From Candidatus Binatia bacterium (lineage in GTDB: Bacteria; Desulfobacterota_B; Binatia; UBA9968): a stretch of 15,170 nt of DNA. Position numbers and translations under genes: made by a program. The stretch lies in assembly GCA_025922795.1 (NCBI GenBank), contig JAICHC010000008.1, forward strand, positions 1-15,170. The letters run 5' to 3'. The notes beneath the pieces are model-generated. The model saw only the letters and a program-made list of their open reading frames with translations, made no database searches and was not told the origin of the DNA. Below, piece by piece: positions 6,712 to 15,151 of this stretch (its first letter is position 1; every line of letters starts with the position of its first letter).

Positions 6712-7215
6712 ATGGCCTTTATTGCCAAAATGGGCGAGCAGGATTACCTCGTCGAGATCGAAGAGAACGGCAAATCGGTGTATCGCGTGTCCGTGGACGG
6801 CAACGAGTTCCTGGTCGACGGCAAAAAAACCGGGCGGACCAATTACTCGCTGATCGTCGACAACCGCTCCTTCGAGATCGAAGTCGACAATACCGACGAC
6901 GAATACCGCGTGCTGGTCGACGGACGCAATTACCGTATCCATCTGGTCGACGAGCGGCGCGTGCGCATCGGCAGCGCGCATGCGGGCGTCGAGCTACAGG
7001 GGCGCCAGAGCGTTTCCGTGCCCATGCCCGGCAAAATCATCGCGGTACTGGTTTCCGAAGGCGACGCCGTCGACAAGGGGCAAGGCTTGGTGATCGTCGA
7101 GGCAATGAAGATGGAAAATGAAGTGCGCAGCCCGATTGCCGGAGTGGTGAAGGAGATCAAGGTCAAACCCGGCGACACCGTTGAGGGCGGCGCAGTGCTA
7201 ATCGTCGTCGAGTAA
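6712..7215 (+). CDS. Biotin carboxyl carrier protein with PCC-alpha-like N-terminal region
   Basis: The protein has 167 aa. The C-terminal biotinyl domain (about residues 100-167) has VPMPGKIIAVLV and EAMKMENEV, with Lys133 the expected biotinylated lysine, and ends in the usual hammerhead VKPGDTVEGGAVLIVVE. Residues 1-90 form short beta-rich stretches (YRVSVDGNEFLVDG, FEIEVDN, YRVLVDGRNYRIHLVDE). They look like the BT-type region of propionyl-CoA carboxylase alpha, which docks the beta subunit. It lies 12 nt after the biotin carboxylase stop and completes the operon carboxyltransferase-biotin carboxylase-carrier. It is a normal split arrangement rather than a frameshift, because it has its own ATG with GAAG nearby and no overlap in frame. 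Confidence 0.9.
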   Translation: MAFIAKMGEQDYLVEIEENGKSVYRVSVDGNEFLVDGKKTGRTNYSLIVDNRSFEIEVDNTDDEYRVLVDGRNYRIHLVDERRVRIGSAHAGVELQGRQSVSVPMPGKIIAVLVSEGDAVDKGQGLVIVEAMKMENEVRSPIAGVVKEIKVKPGDTVEGGAVLIVVE

Positions 7216-7245
7216 CATTTTTTCGCGCTTTTTTGCTCGAAATTC

Positions 7246-7274
7246 TTGTCACTCCATTCCAATCATGTTATAGC
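7246..7274 (+). promoter_or_regulatory. Candidate promoter of the arginine decarboxylase gene
   Basis: TTGTCA (7246-7251, 5/6) is followed after 17 bp by TATAGC (7269-7274, 4/6). The expected start at about 7281-7283 coincides with the ATG at 7283, which would make the mRNA leaderless. Confidence 0.5.
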
Positions 7275-7282
7275 AGCGCTGC

Positions 7283-7834
7283 ATGATTCCGAAAAAATGT
7301 TTTTTCACCAAAGGTGTCGGCGTCCACAAGGAAAAACTGGCATCGTTCGAGTTAGCGCTGCGGTCCGCGGGCCTGGCTTATTGCAATTTGGTGTTGGTCT
7401 CGAGCATCTATCCGCCGGGTTGCAAGCGCATCTCCAAGGAAGAAGGAATCAAACTCCTGCGCCCCGGCGAGATCGTCTTTTGCGTTTACGATCGGGAAAG
7501 CACGAACGAGCCCAATCGATTAGTGGCGGCCTCGGTGGGTGTCGCCATACCGGCCGATCAGGAACAGCATGGCTACCTCTCCGAGCACCATTCTTTCGGC
7601 GAGACCGAAGAGAAGGCCGGCGAATATGCCGAAGATTTGGCCGCCAGTATGTTGGCGACTACGCTTGGCATCGAGTTCGATCCCGACACCGCCTGGGACG
7701 AGCGTGAAAATCTCTTCAAGATGTCCGGCAAGATCGTCCGCACGTCGAATATCACCCAGTCGGCCATCGGCAATAAGGATGGGCTGTGGACCACTGTATT
7801 CGCCGCCTGCGCCTTTGCCAACGACGACAGCTAA
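7283..7834 (+). CDS. Pyruvoyl-dependent arginine decarboxylase
   Basis: This 183-aa member of the PvlArgDC family decarboxylates arginine to agmatine, the first step of one polyamine route. The proenzyme cleaves itself at a Ser-Ser bond to create the pyruvoyl cofactor, and the expected site is Ser40-Ser41 in [13 protein letters not shown]. The family segments [34 protein letters not shown] and the C-terminal [10 protein letters not shown] are present. Length and order match the archaeal and bacterial family of about 160-190 aa, cytosolic. No Shine-Dalgarno precedes the ATG, but a -10-like box ends 8 nt before it. It is 67 bp after the carboxylase operon and likely has its own promoter. The histidine/histone-deacetylase-fold gene at 9156 could act in the same polyamine metabolism. 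Confidence 0.92.
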   Translation: MIPKKCFFTKGVGVHKEKLASFELALRSAGLAYCNLVLVSSIYPPGCKRISKEEGIKLLRPGEIVFCVYDRESTNEPNRLVAASVGVAIPADQEQHGYLSEHHSFGETEEKAGEYAEDLAASMLATTLGIEFDPDTAWDERENLFKMSGKIVRTSNITQSAIGNKDGLWTTVFAACAFANDDS

Positions 7835-7910
7835 CGACCCGCGGGACGCCTCGGGTTATTTCACCAGCCCCCTTTTACCTTCGGCAGCGAACAAAGCGGA
7901 CAATTCCAGT

Positions 7911-7953
7911 ACTGGAGTGCTGGAGGAGCGGATTTTGGACTCATCACTCCAGT
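7911..7953. repeat. TGGAGTG-type inverted repeat, copy 1
   Basis: ACTGGAGTG (7911-7919) is the perfect reverse complement of CACTCCAGT (7945-7953), with TGGAGGAG inside. It lies between the convergent arginine decarboxylase and tatC genes (7835-7958). The same TGGAGTG(C/G)TGGAG core occurs at 12521-12566 in the other convergent junction. It may help end transcription, although there is no clear U-tract. Confidence 0.55.
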
Positions 7954-7958
7954 CGTAA

Positions 7959-8732
7959 TTAGTCAATTCCTCTTTCGCGCCGGTTCATTCCGAAGCGCGC
8001 GATATAGGCGACCCCAATGCTGATCAGGTAAAGTAGCGCGAGCGGGACCATGAGGAGCATCTGAGCGACCAGGTCCGGCGGCGTTAGCACAGCCGCGAAC
8101 AACGCGACGGCAATAACGGCGTAACGGCTATGGCGAATCAGCAAGCGATGATCGATGATTCCGACGCGCGCGAAGAAAAAAGCGAGGACGGGCAACTCGA
8201 ACATTATTCCGAAAGCCAGTACCAGGCGGGAGACCAGTGAAAGGTAATCGCCGACTCGAAGCAGCGGCTGGATAGCGATCGCTTCGTAGCGGGCAAGCAG
8301 GAACCCCAAGCCTTGCTGGATCACGATCAGGTAGCAAAACGCCGCGCCGGCGATGAAGAAAAACGAGCCGAACAGGACGAAACTACGGGTGTAGCGCTTC
8401 TCGTGTTCGTAGAGGCCGGGCGCGACAAACTGCCAGAGCTGCCAGAGCAATACCGGCGAGGCGACGATGACGGACGCGGCGAACGCAACTTTCAGTTTAG
8501 TAAAAAACGCTTCCGTGACGGAGGTGCCGATCAGGGTGAGCCCTTCGATTTCAAGGCCGCGCAGCGGAGCGGCCAGGAGCGCGAAGAGATCATCGACGAC
8601 GAAATAGCAGCCGAAAAAGGCGAGCGCGAGCGCGATAACACTTTTAACCAGCCGATCGCGCAGCTCGGCAAGATGGGAGGTAAAGGGCATCTGGGCGCCG
8701 GCCGCTTGCCCGGTACCCTGGATCGTGCTCAC
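7959..8732 (-). CDS. tatC: Sec-independent (twin-arginine) translocase subunit TatC
   Basis: This is a 257-aa polytopic inner-membrane protein with six predicted hydrophobic segments. It forms the receptor of the Tat pathway, which exports folded proteins with RR signal peptides. It shows the cytoplasmic N-terminal motif [10 protein letters not shown] (residues 19-28), the periplasmic loop [13 protein letters not shown] with conserved glutamates, [14 protein letters not shown], and the C-terminal helices after LTPPD. The start is GTG at 8732, overlapping the upstream tatA/B stop by 4 nt (GTGA), which implies translational coupling. A later ATG at residue 15 is possible but less likely. Confidence 0.93.
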   Translation of the reverse strand: MSTIQGTGQAAGAQMPFTSHLAELRDRLVKSVIALALAFFGCYFVVDDLFALLAAPLRGLEIEGLTLIGTSVTEAFFTKLKVAFAASVIVASPVLLWQLWQFVAPGLYEHEKRYTRSFVLFGSFFFIAGAAFCYLIVIQQGLGFLLARYEAIAIQPLLRVGDYLSLVSRLVLAFGIMFELPVLAFFFARVGIIDHRLLIRHSRYAVIAVALFAAVLTPPDLVAQMLLMVPLALLYLISIGVAYIARFGMNRRERGID

Positions 8733-9007
8733 TTTTTCTCTGGTGCGGGATCGGTGTCAGACGACGCGGCGGGTTCGGCGGGGTGTTCGTCCGGCGCGGG
8801 ATCTTCTTTTGTGCTCGCCTCCGCCGTCGACTCTTCGACTTCTCGTTCCATCTGTCGGAACTCGTCCTTCAATTCGTCGGTGGCGCGGCGAAATTCGGCC
8901 ATGCCCTTGCCCAGGGCCTTGGCGAGCTCGGGAAGTTTCTTAGGACCGAGGACGACCAGCGCTAGCCCTAAAATCAGGAGCAACTCGGGCATACCGATGC
9001 CGAACAT
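8729..9007 (-). CDS. tatA: Twin-arginine translocase TatA/TatB family subunit
   Basis: The 92-aa protein has one N-terminal transmembrane helix ([20 protein letters not shown]), a [15 protein letters not shown] hinge and amphipathic helix, then a charged, acidic and proline-rich tail. This is the TatA/B family layout. Glu at position 8 and LGP at the hinge resemble TatB, while the short length and helix pattern fit the TatA/E type common in deltaproteobacteria. With only one such gene next to tatC here, it may serve both roles. It overlaps tatC by 4 nt. No Shine-Dalgarno is visible before the ATG. Confidence 0.88.
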   Translation of the reverse strand: MFGIGMPELLLILGLALVVLGPKKLPELAKALGKGMAEFRRATDELKDEFRQMEREVEESTAEASTKEDPAPDEHPAEPAASSDTDPAPEKK

Positions 9008-9013
9008 AACGCT

Positions 9014-9042
9014 AAGCTATGTGATTTCCCGGAGCTTGGCAA
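9014..9042 (-). promoter_or_regulatory. Candidate promoter for tatA/B-tatC
   Basis: On the minus strand, TTGCCA (9042-9037, 5/6) and TAGCTT (9019-9014) are 17 bp apart. The -10 box ends 6 nt before the ATG, so the transcript would be leaderless or nearly so. Confidence 0.38.
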
Positions 9043-9155
9043 GATTGGCTAGCATCCTCGACCAAACCCGCCCGCTGTTGCCCTTGAACCATCCGAGGTT
9101 TCGGTAACATGCCTGCCGGTTTTGCATGGCACCGGTCAAGTGGTAGCCTATAGCG

Positions 9156-10181
9156 ATGGGACGGACTGCAGTTGTCGTCGATCGAGAGTACCTGAAACAC
9201 CTGCCGGGGAATACCCATCCGGAGCGGCCCGAGCGAATTCAAGTGCTGCTCGATCTTGCCGGTCGCCTCGATCAATCGAAGTTTACCTTATTGCCGCCTC
9301 GAGCGGCGAGCCGCGCCGAAATCGAGCAAGTCCATGGCCTCGATCACATTCGTCTCGTCGAATCGACCTCAACGGTCAACCGTTATGCTTTGGACGGTGA
9401 TACGATCACCAGCCGCGATTCGTTCGGCGTCGCTTTGCTTGCCGTCGGCGGCTTTTTGAATTTGCTCGATTCGATCGCGGCAAAAGAGAGCGCCAACGGC
9501 CTCGCACTGGTCCGGCCGCCGGGCCACCATGCCTTGCGCAACCGGGCGATGGGCTTTTGTTTGTTCAACACCATGGCGATCGGCGCCGGATATCTCAAGC
9601 GCCAACACCGTGCCAACAAAATTATGATCGTCGATTGGGACGTGCATCATGGCAACGGCACCCAGGACGCCTTCTACGATGACCCGTCGGTGCTGTTCGT
9701 TTCGACTCATCAGTTTCCTTACTATCCGGGGACCGGAGCCGTGACTGAGGCAGGCGCCGGTGCCGGCACGGGCTATACGATCAACGTGCCGCTTCCCGCC
9801 GGGTGCGCGGACCGGGAATATCTTCAGGTCTTCCAAGACATCATCGTGCCGGCGGCCGAAAAATTTCGGCCCGAGTGGGTTCTGGTTTCCGCTGGTTTTG
9901 ATCCGCACCGGCGCGATCCGCTGGGCGGCATGGATGTGACGGAACAAGGATTCGGCACGATGGCGCGCATGCTGCTCGGGCAGGCAAGAAAATTCGCCGG
10001 AGGGCGGATCGCGCTTCTGCTCGAAGGCGGTTACGATCTCGCCGGGCTGCGCAACTCGGTGGCCGCCGTATTGACCGAGCTGCAAGCGCCCGAAACGACC
10101 GTTGAGGAGCGGTTGCCGCTGGCTGAAAGCGGCATTGAACCGGTCATTCGCCGAGTTCTGCAAGTGCACGAAAGATTTTGA
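9156..10181 (+). CDS. Histone deacetylase-superfamily zinc amidohydrolase (class II HDAC / acetylpolyamine amidohydrolase-like)
   Basis: The 341-aa cytosolic arginase/deacetylase-fold enzyme hydrolyses an N-acetyl or related amide. The catalytic signature is complete: the His124-His125 dyad in RPPGHHA, zinc ligands Asp162 and His164 in DWDVHHGNGTQ and Asp249 in SAGFDPH, and the transition-state Tyr293 in EGGYDL. THPERPERI near the N-terminus is typical of the bacterial class II/acetoin utilisation-like group. Substrates in relatives include acetylpolyamines, acetyl-lysine proteins and other small amides. The sequence does not choose between them. An arginine decarboxylase 1.3 kb upstream makes a polyamine link possible but unproven. 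No Shine-Dalgarno precedes the ATG at 9156, and the gene diverges from tatA/B. Confidence 0.92.
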   Translation: MGRTAVVVDREYLKHLPGNTHPERPERIQVLLDLAGRLDQSKFTLLPPRAASRAEIEQVHGLDHIRLVESTSTVNRYALDGDTITSRDSFGVALLAVGGFLNLLDSIAAKESANGLALVRPPGHHALRNRAMGFCLFNTMAIGAGYLKRQHRANKIMIVDWDVHHGNGTQDAFYDDPSVLFVSTHQFPYYPGTGAVTEAGAGAGTGYTINVPLPAGCADREYLQVFQDIIVPAAEKFRPEWVLVSAGFDPHRRDPLGGMDVTEQGFGTMARMLLGQARKFAGGRIALLLEGGYDLAGLRNSVAAVLTELQAPETTVEERLPLAESGIEPVIRRVLQVHERF

Positions 10182-10196
10182 CAAAGTACAACACTA

Positions 10197-10225
10197 TTGA
10201 CCCTCTGGGCCGACTCATCTATGTT
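10197..10225 (+). promoter_or_regulatory. Candidate promoter of fabF-fabH
   Basis: TTGACC (10197-10202, 5/6) is followed after 17 bp by TATGTT (10220-10225, 4/6). The predicted start near 10232 leaves a leader of about 40 nt containing AACGTTAAC (10237-10245). No FapR- or FabR-like operator was recognised. Confidence 0.5.
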
Positions 10226-10271
10226 AGCGATACCTAAACGTTAACAATCCTCTACAGATCGGTTACGCATC

Positions 10272-11518
<1,247 letters not shown>

Positions 11519-11522
<4 letters not shown>

Positions 11523-12511
11523 GCCGGCCGCCGCGCCGCGCCGCGATCCTCGGCACCGGCTCGGAGTTGCCATCCAAGATCGTGACCAATCACGATCTGG
11601 AAAAGATGGTCGAGACCAGTGATGAATGGATCACCGTTCGCACCGGCATCAAAGAGCGGCGCGTGCTCGAAGACGGCAAAGGCAACGCCGATATGGCTCT
11701 ACAAGCGGCGCGCCGCGCGCTCGCCGACGCGCGCATGGACGCCAAAGATCTCGACGCGATCATCATGGGCACGGTGACGCCGGACTATCCTTTTCCGAGC
11801 TCCGCCTGCGTTCTCGAAGACATGCTCGGCGCGCGCAATGTGTTCTCCTTCGACGTCGGCGCGGCGTGCTCGGGATTTTTAAACGCACTGTCAGTGGCCG
11901 ATTTATTCATCAGCACGGGTAAAATCAACAATGCGCTGGTCGTCGGCTCGGATGCGCTCAGCCGTTTGCTCAACTGGAAGGATCGCGGCACCTGCATTCT
12001 GTTCGGCGATGCCGCCGGCGCGGTGGTTCTGGGCGCAACCGAAAACGGCTCGGGCGTGCTCAGCACCCGATTGCGCACCGATGGTTCCTACGTCAAAACG
12101 CTTTACGTGCCGGCGGGCGGCTCGCTCAAGCCCGCCACCGCTGAGACCGTGCGCCGAAACGAGCACACGATCACGATGAACGGCAAAGAAGTTTTTAAGA
12201 TCGCCGTGCGCTCGATGGAGGAAATCAGCCGCCAGGCGTTGGCCGATGCCGGGGTCGAAATCAGTCAGGTTTCGCTGGTGATTCCGCACCAGGCCAATCG
12301 CCGAATCATCGTCGCGCTTGCCGAACGGCTCGGCATACCGCTGGAAAAAGTAGTGGTGAATGTGGATAAATACGGTAACACTTCGGCCGCCTCGATTCCC
12401 GTAGCGCTCGATGAAGCCAGGCGCCAGGGACGCATTAAGCCCGGCGACATTGTCTTGCTCAACGCTTTCGGCGGCGGTTTTACCTGGGGCGCCGCCGTCG
12501 TCAAATTCTAG
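11519..12511 (+). CDS. fabH: 3-oxoacyl-[acyl-carrier-protein] synthase III (KAS III)
   Basis: The 330-aa enzyme starts fatty acid synthesis by condensing acetyl-CoA (or another acyl-CoA) with malonyl-ACP. The catalytic triad is Cys117 (GAACSGFLN), His257 (IPHQANRRI) and Asn287 ([10 protein letters not shown]), and [14 protein letters not shown] and [12 protein letters not shown] are family landmarks. The GTG at 11519 is chosen because GGAGG (11509-11513) lies 5 nt upstream and the GTGA overlap with the fabF stop suggests coupling. The open frame extends back to 11405 but only inside fabF. Malonyl-CoA for this step could come from the carboxylase operon if that enzyme accepts acetyl-CoA. Confidence 0.94.
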
Positions 12512-12520
12512 CAGGCTTGG

Positions 12521-12566
12521 GTATTGGAGTGGTGGAGTAATGGATTGAAACCCAACACTCCAATAC
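12521..12566. repeat. TGGAGTG-type inverted repeat, copy 2
   Basis: GTATTGGAGTGGTGG (12521-12535) pairs with CCAACACTCCAATAC (12552-12566) at 14 of 15 positions around a 16-nt loop. It sits just after fabH in the convergent junction with the nicotinate phosphoribosyltransferase gene. It shares its core with the 7911-7953 element. Confidence 0.6.
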
Positions 12567-12593
12567 TCCTTTATTCCAACTCTATTTCCTCGT

Positions 12594-12617
12594 TCGCCTC
12601 TGAGTCTTTTTGAGCAG
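12594..12617 (-). repeat. Dispersed CTGCTCAAAAAG repeat, copy 1
   Basis: Read on the minus strand, this segment is CTGCTCAAAAAG, then ACT, then CAGAGGCGA. The same two blocks without the ACT insertion occur at 15022-15042 on the plus strand. It is intergenic, between fabH and the nicotinate phosphoribosyltransferase gene, and looks like an end fragment of the longer palindromic repeat seen near the right edge. Confidence 0.55.
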
Positions 12618-12645
12618 GCTGCAATTCATCGATTTTCGCTTTGCC

Positions 12646-13986
12646 TCAGCGGATTTTCTCTGCAATCTGTTCGCGCAAAGATTTCAATTTCGCACTGAAT
12701 TCCACTGGAAACCGGCTTGGCTGGCGCAGCGCCCTGACGCTTTCGGGAAGCGCGGCAAACTCGCGGACGAAGATCTCGCGCAACTCCGGCAAGCTCGGAT
12801 AGCCCGCCACCCTCTTGCCATCGTGCATGACTTTTGTCAGTAAACGCTCACCGGGAAGCTCCTCATCGCGCAGTCCGATGGTGTCGCCTTGTGCTTGTCC
12901 GCGGCTATCTTTCACGCGAAACAACTGCTTTCTGCCGGGCCACGATGACTTGCCCGTACTGAGCTTGAGGACCGGCCGGGCGTCGTACTCGACCAGCTTG
13001 TAAGCGATATCGGACCAGGGCTGGTCGGCGGATACACCCATCTTGGTGCCTACACCGTAGCTATCGAAAGGGGCATTGGCCGCGGTCAATTGCGCAAGCT
13101 CGAACTCGTCGAGACCGCCGCTGCCGATGATTTTCACCTCGGTCAGACCCGCGTCATCGAGAATCCTGCGCACTTTCACGGACAAGGCGGCCATATCGCC
13201 GCTGTCGAGGCGCACGCCGAGCAGTTTTTGTCCGCGCTGAGCCATTTCCCGCCCAACCTGAACGGCGTTTTTCGCTCCCGCGATAGTATCGTAGGTGTCG
13301 ATCAGCAAGATTGCGTTGGCTGGAAAAGTTGCGGCATAAGCGCGAAAGGCATCGATCTCACGTTCGAAGCTCGACACGAACGAATGCGCCATGGTGCCGA
13401 CCAGCGGGATACCGTAACGCTCGCCGGCTTTGACGTTGCTCGTGCCGGCGAAGCCGGCAAGATAGCTCGCGCGCGCGACTTTCATGCCGGCATCGATGCC
13501 GTGGGTGCGGCGCAAGGCAAAATCGACCACCGTCCGGCCGCCGGCGGCATGGACGCAGCGGGCGGCTTTGGTGGCGATCAGGCTCTGTAGATGAATCTGA
13601 TTGATGATGAAGGTTTCGACGATTTGCGCCTCGATGATCGGCGCCGTCACTTCGATTACAGGCTCGTCGGTAAAAAAGATTCGACCTTCGGGTATCGCCC
13701 ACACCTGGCCGGTGAAGCGCAGGTTGGCGAGATAGTTCAAGAAGTCTGAGGAAAAGATTTTTTGCGAGTCAAGAAAATCGTTTGCCGCGGCATCAAAGGA
13801 AAGGCTCTCCAGATAATCCAGGACATCCTGCAAACCGGCAGAAACAAAATAGCCCCGCTCGGGCGGGTAGGAGCGGATAAACAGGCTGAAGGTCGCCGAC
13901 GCTGCCCGCTGCTCGCGGAAATAGGCTTGCGCCATGGTGAGCTGGTACAGGTCGGTCAGCAGCGTCTGGTTTTCGCCGGCCTTCAT
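12646..13986 (-). CDS. pncB: Nicotinate phosphoribosyltransferase
   Basis: The 446-aa enzyme of NAD salvage joins nicotinate and PRPP to give nicotinate mononucleotide in the cytosol, with ATP hydrolysis. It opens TDLYQLTMAQAYF, the family N-terminal signature. FALRRTHG, the GTMAHSFV segment with the phosphorylatable His201, LLIDTYDT and GVRLDSGDM (PRPP/phosphate site) follow. Length and layout fit the bacterial/vertebrate-type NAPRT. The ATG at 13986 has no Shine-Dalgarno. An AATAAT box lies 6 nt upstream and a compound inverted repeat further up, suggesting a regulated, possibly leaderless transcript. It converges on fabH. Confidence 0.93.
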   Translation of the reverse strand: MKAGENQTLLTDLYQLTMAQAYFREQRAASATFSLFIRSYPPERGYFVSAGLQDVLDYLESLSFDAAANDFLDSQKIFSSDFLNYLANLRFTGQVWAIPEGRIFFTDEPVIEVTAPIIEAQIVETFIINQIHLQSLIATKAARCVHAAGGRTVVDFALRRTHGIDAGMKVARASYLAGFAGTSNVKAGERYGIPLVGTMAHSFVSSFEREIDAFRAYAATFPANAILLIDTYDTIAGAKNAVQVGREMAQRGQKLLGVRLDSGDMAALSVKVRRILDDAGLTEVKIIGSGGLDEFELAQLTAANAPFDSYGVGTKMGVSADQPWSDIAYKLVEYDARPVLKLSTGKSSWPGRKQLFRVKDSRGQAQGDTIGLRDEELPGERLLTKVMHDGKRVAGYPSLPELREIFVREFAALPESVRALRQPSRFPVEFSAKLKSLREQIAEKIR

Positions 13987-13999
13987 GATTAAATTATTT

Positions 14000-14023
14000 T
14001 TGACTGAGCGTCAGTCTAGTCAA
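14000..14023 (-). promoter_or_regulatory. Compound inverted repeat / candidate operator and -35 box upstream of pncB
   Basis: GACTGA (14002-14007) and TCAGTC (14011-14016) form a 6-bp palindrome with a 3-nt spacer. An outer pair TTGACT (14000-14005) and AGTCAA (14018-14023) overlaps it. The outer arm reads TTGACT on the minus strand, a good -35 box, with AATAAT (13998-13993) 19 bp away. A dimeric repressor of NAD salvage could bind here, but I cannot assign it to NrtR or NiaR. Confidence 0.4.
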
Positions 14024-14198
14024 AAGGTGTAGTCGAGTAAAGCAAACGATTTATCGTCGATGCCGCATACCGAAGGCTCAACACATTCCGTGGTCCGGAG
14101 CTCGGCATAACAGAAAGTGCTCTATCCGTCTCGGAGCTAATGAGCCATGTTTGATCATGCTGAACCGCCGGCAACCAAGGCATCGCGACCGCGCTCGG

Positions 14199-14227
14199 TT
14201 GATTTATCGGGAACGTTTTGTTAAGCA
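14199..14227 (+). promoter_or_regulatory. Candidate promoter of the PaaA-like gene
   Basis: TTGATT (14199-14204) and TAAGCA (14222-14227) are 17 bp apart, each an imperfect match. The rest of the spacer (14024-14198) holds no recognisable element. A 75-codon minus-strand ORF there has no family features. Confidence 0.35.
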
Positions 14228-14271
14228 TTTTCTCAGTAGCCACGCCTAATTAGCATCCTAGGAGGGGATCG

Positions 14272-14994
14272 ATGTTCACTGACAAGGTCGACTTGAAGGA
14301 TTTCGAAAAACAAGATCCGGAGTATCAGGATTTATTGCGGCGGGTGCTAGCCATCCAGGCCGATTGTGAAATCGGCGGTCCCAATCTGTACGTCAAACAC
14401 ATCCTGCCGAGCGCGCCGACAAAACTGGATCAGCTGATCGTTGCACGGACGGCTGCGGAAGAGATGGATCACTTTCGCAAAATGGCGCGTTTGGCCGGTG
14501 ACATCGGAGTCGATGTTTCCTATACCCTCAGCCGGCCCAATCAGGAGCGTTACGTGGAGGCGTTTCGCGGCGAAATCAAGACCTGGGAAGATTACGCGGT
14601 GTTCGGCTTTCTGATCGATCGGGTCGGCCGTTTCCAGCTCGAGGAATTTCTCGACTGCACCTACGTGCCGCTGGCTAAAGTCGTCGAAGATCCCGACATC
14701 ATCCGGGAAGAAGAGGGGCATGTCGACTTTGGTACCAACGCGTCGGCTGAATTCGCCGCCAAAGGCGGAGAATCGAAGGAGCGGATTCAAAGAGCGGTGG
14801 ATTACTGGTACGTCAAAGGCCTCGATATGTTCGGCAATTCCAAATCGTATCGCTCGGAGCGGTATATGTTCTGGGGCCTGAAGCGCCGCCCCAACGCGGT
14901 GGCGCGCCAGCAATACAAGGACGAGATCGATGCGCTGATTCTCAAGATGGGCCTGACGATCCCCGATCCCAACAAGGGCCGGCTTTACACCTAA
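14272..14994 (+). CDS. PaaA/PaaC-like ferritin-fold diiron protein (phenylacetic acid catabolic family)
   Basis: The 240-aa helical protein resembles PaaA, the catalytic subunit of phenylacetyl-CoA epoxidase. Diiron ligands can be placed at Glu33, Glu64/His67 (EEMDH), Asp116 (FLIDRVG) and Glu147/His150 (REEEGHVDFG), with spacings close to PaaA. It is about 70 residues shorter than PaaA, and no PaaB, C, D or E genes adjoin it. It may therefore be a stand-alone oxygenase or an N-oxygenase-like relative. The substrate is unknown. The ATG at 14272 has an excellent Shine-Dalgarno, AGGAGGGG, a few nt upstream. A weak promoter precedes it. Confidence 0.85.
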   Translation: MFTDKVDLKDFEKQDPEYQDLLRRVLAIQADCEIGGPNLYVKHILPSAPTKLDQLIVARTAAEEMDHFRKMARLAGDIGVDVSYTLSRPNQERYVEAFRGEIKTWEDYAVFGFLIDRVGRFQLEEFLDCTYVPLAKVVEDPDIIREEEGHVDFGTNASAEFAAKGGESKERIQRAVDYWYVKGLDMFGNSKSYRSERYMFWGLKRRPNAVARQQYKDEIDALILKMGLTIPDPNKGRLYT

Positions 14995-15015
14995 CAGCTT
15001 ACTGTAAACGCTAGA

Positions 15016-15140
15016 TGGAGGCTGCTCAAAAAGCAGAGGCGAGGCGCGCGAAAAATCGACGAGCAAAGGCGTACTTCGTCAGCACGTCGTAGCTAGGCGA
15101 TCGAGTGCAACGAAGCATAGGAGTCTTTCAGTAGCCTGCG
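15016..15140. repeat. Imperfect palindromic intergenic repeat (includes CTGCTCAAAAAG copy 2)
   Basis: The left end AGGCTGCTCAAAAAG (15019-15033) is imperfectly complementary to the right end CTTTCAGTAGCCT (15126-15138), so the element could fold back on itself over about 120 nt. A small hairpin CTGCT/AGCAG (15022-15026 with 15032-15036) lies within. The block 15022-15042 recurs at 12594-12617 on the other strand. No ORF is evident. It follows the PaaA-like gene and could be a REP/ERIC-like repeat of this lineage. Confidence 0.5.
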
Positions 15141-15151
15141 AGAGAGAAGCT

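Noticed and set aside
9369..10184. Minus-strand ORF of 271 codons inside the HDAC-like gene
   Set aside because: Shadow frame opposite a gene with an intact catalytic signature; composition is not protein-like.
14016..14243. Minus-strand 75-codon ORF between pncB and the PaaA-like gene
   Set aside because: No Shine-Dalgarno or family features, and it runs across the candidate promoter and operator.
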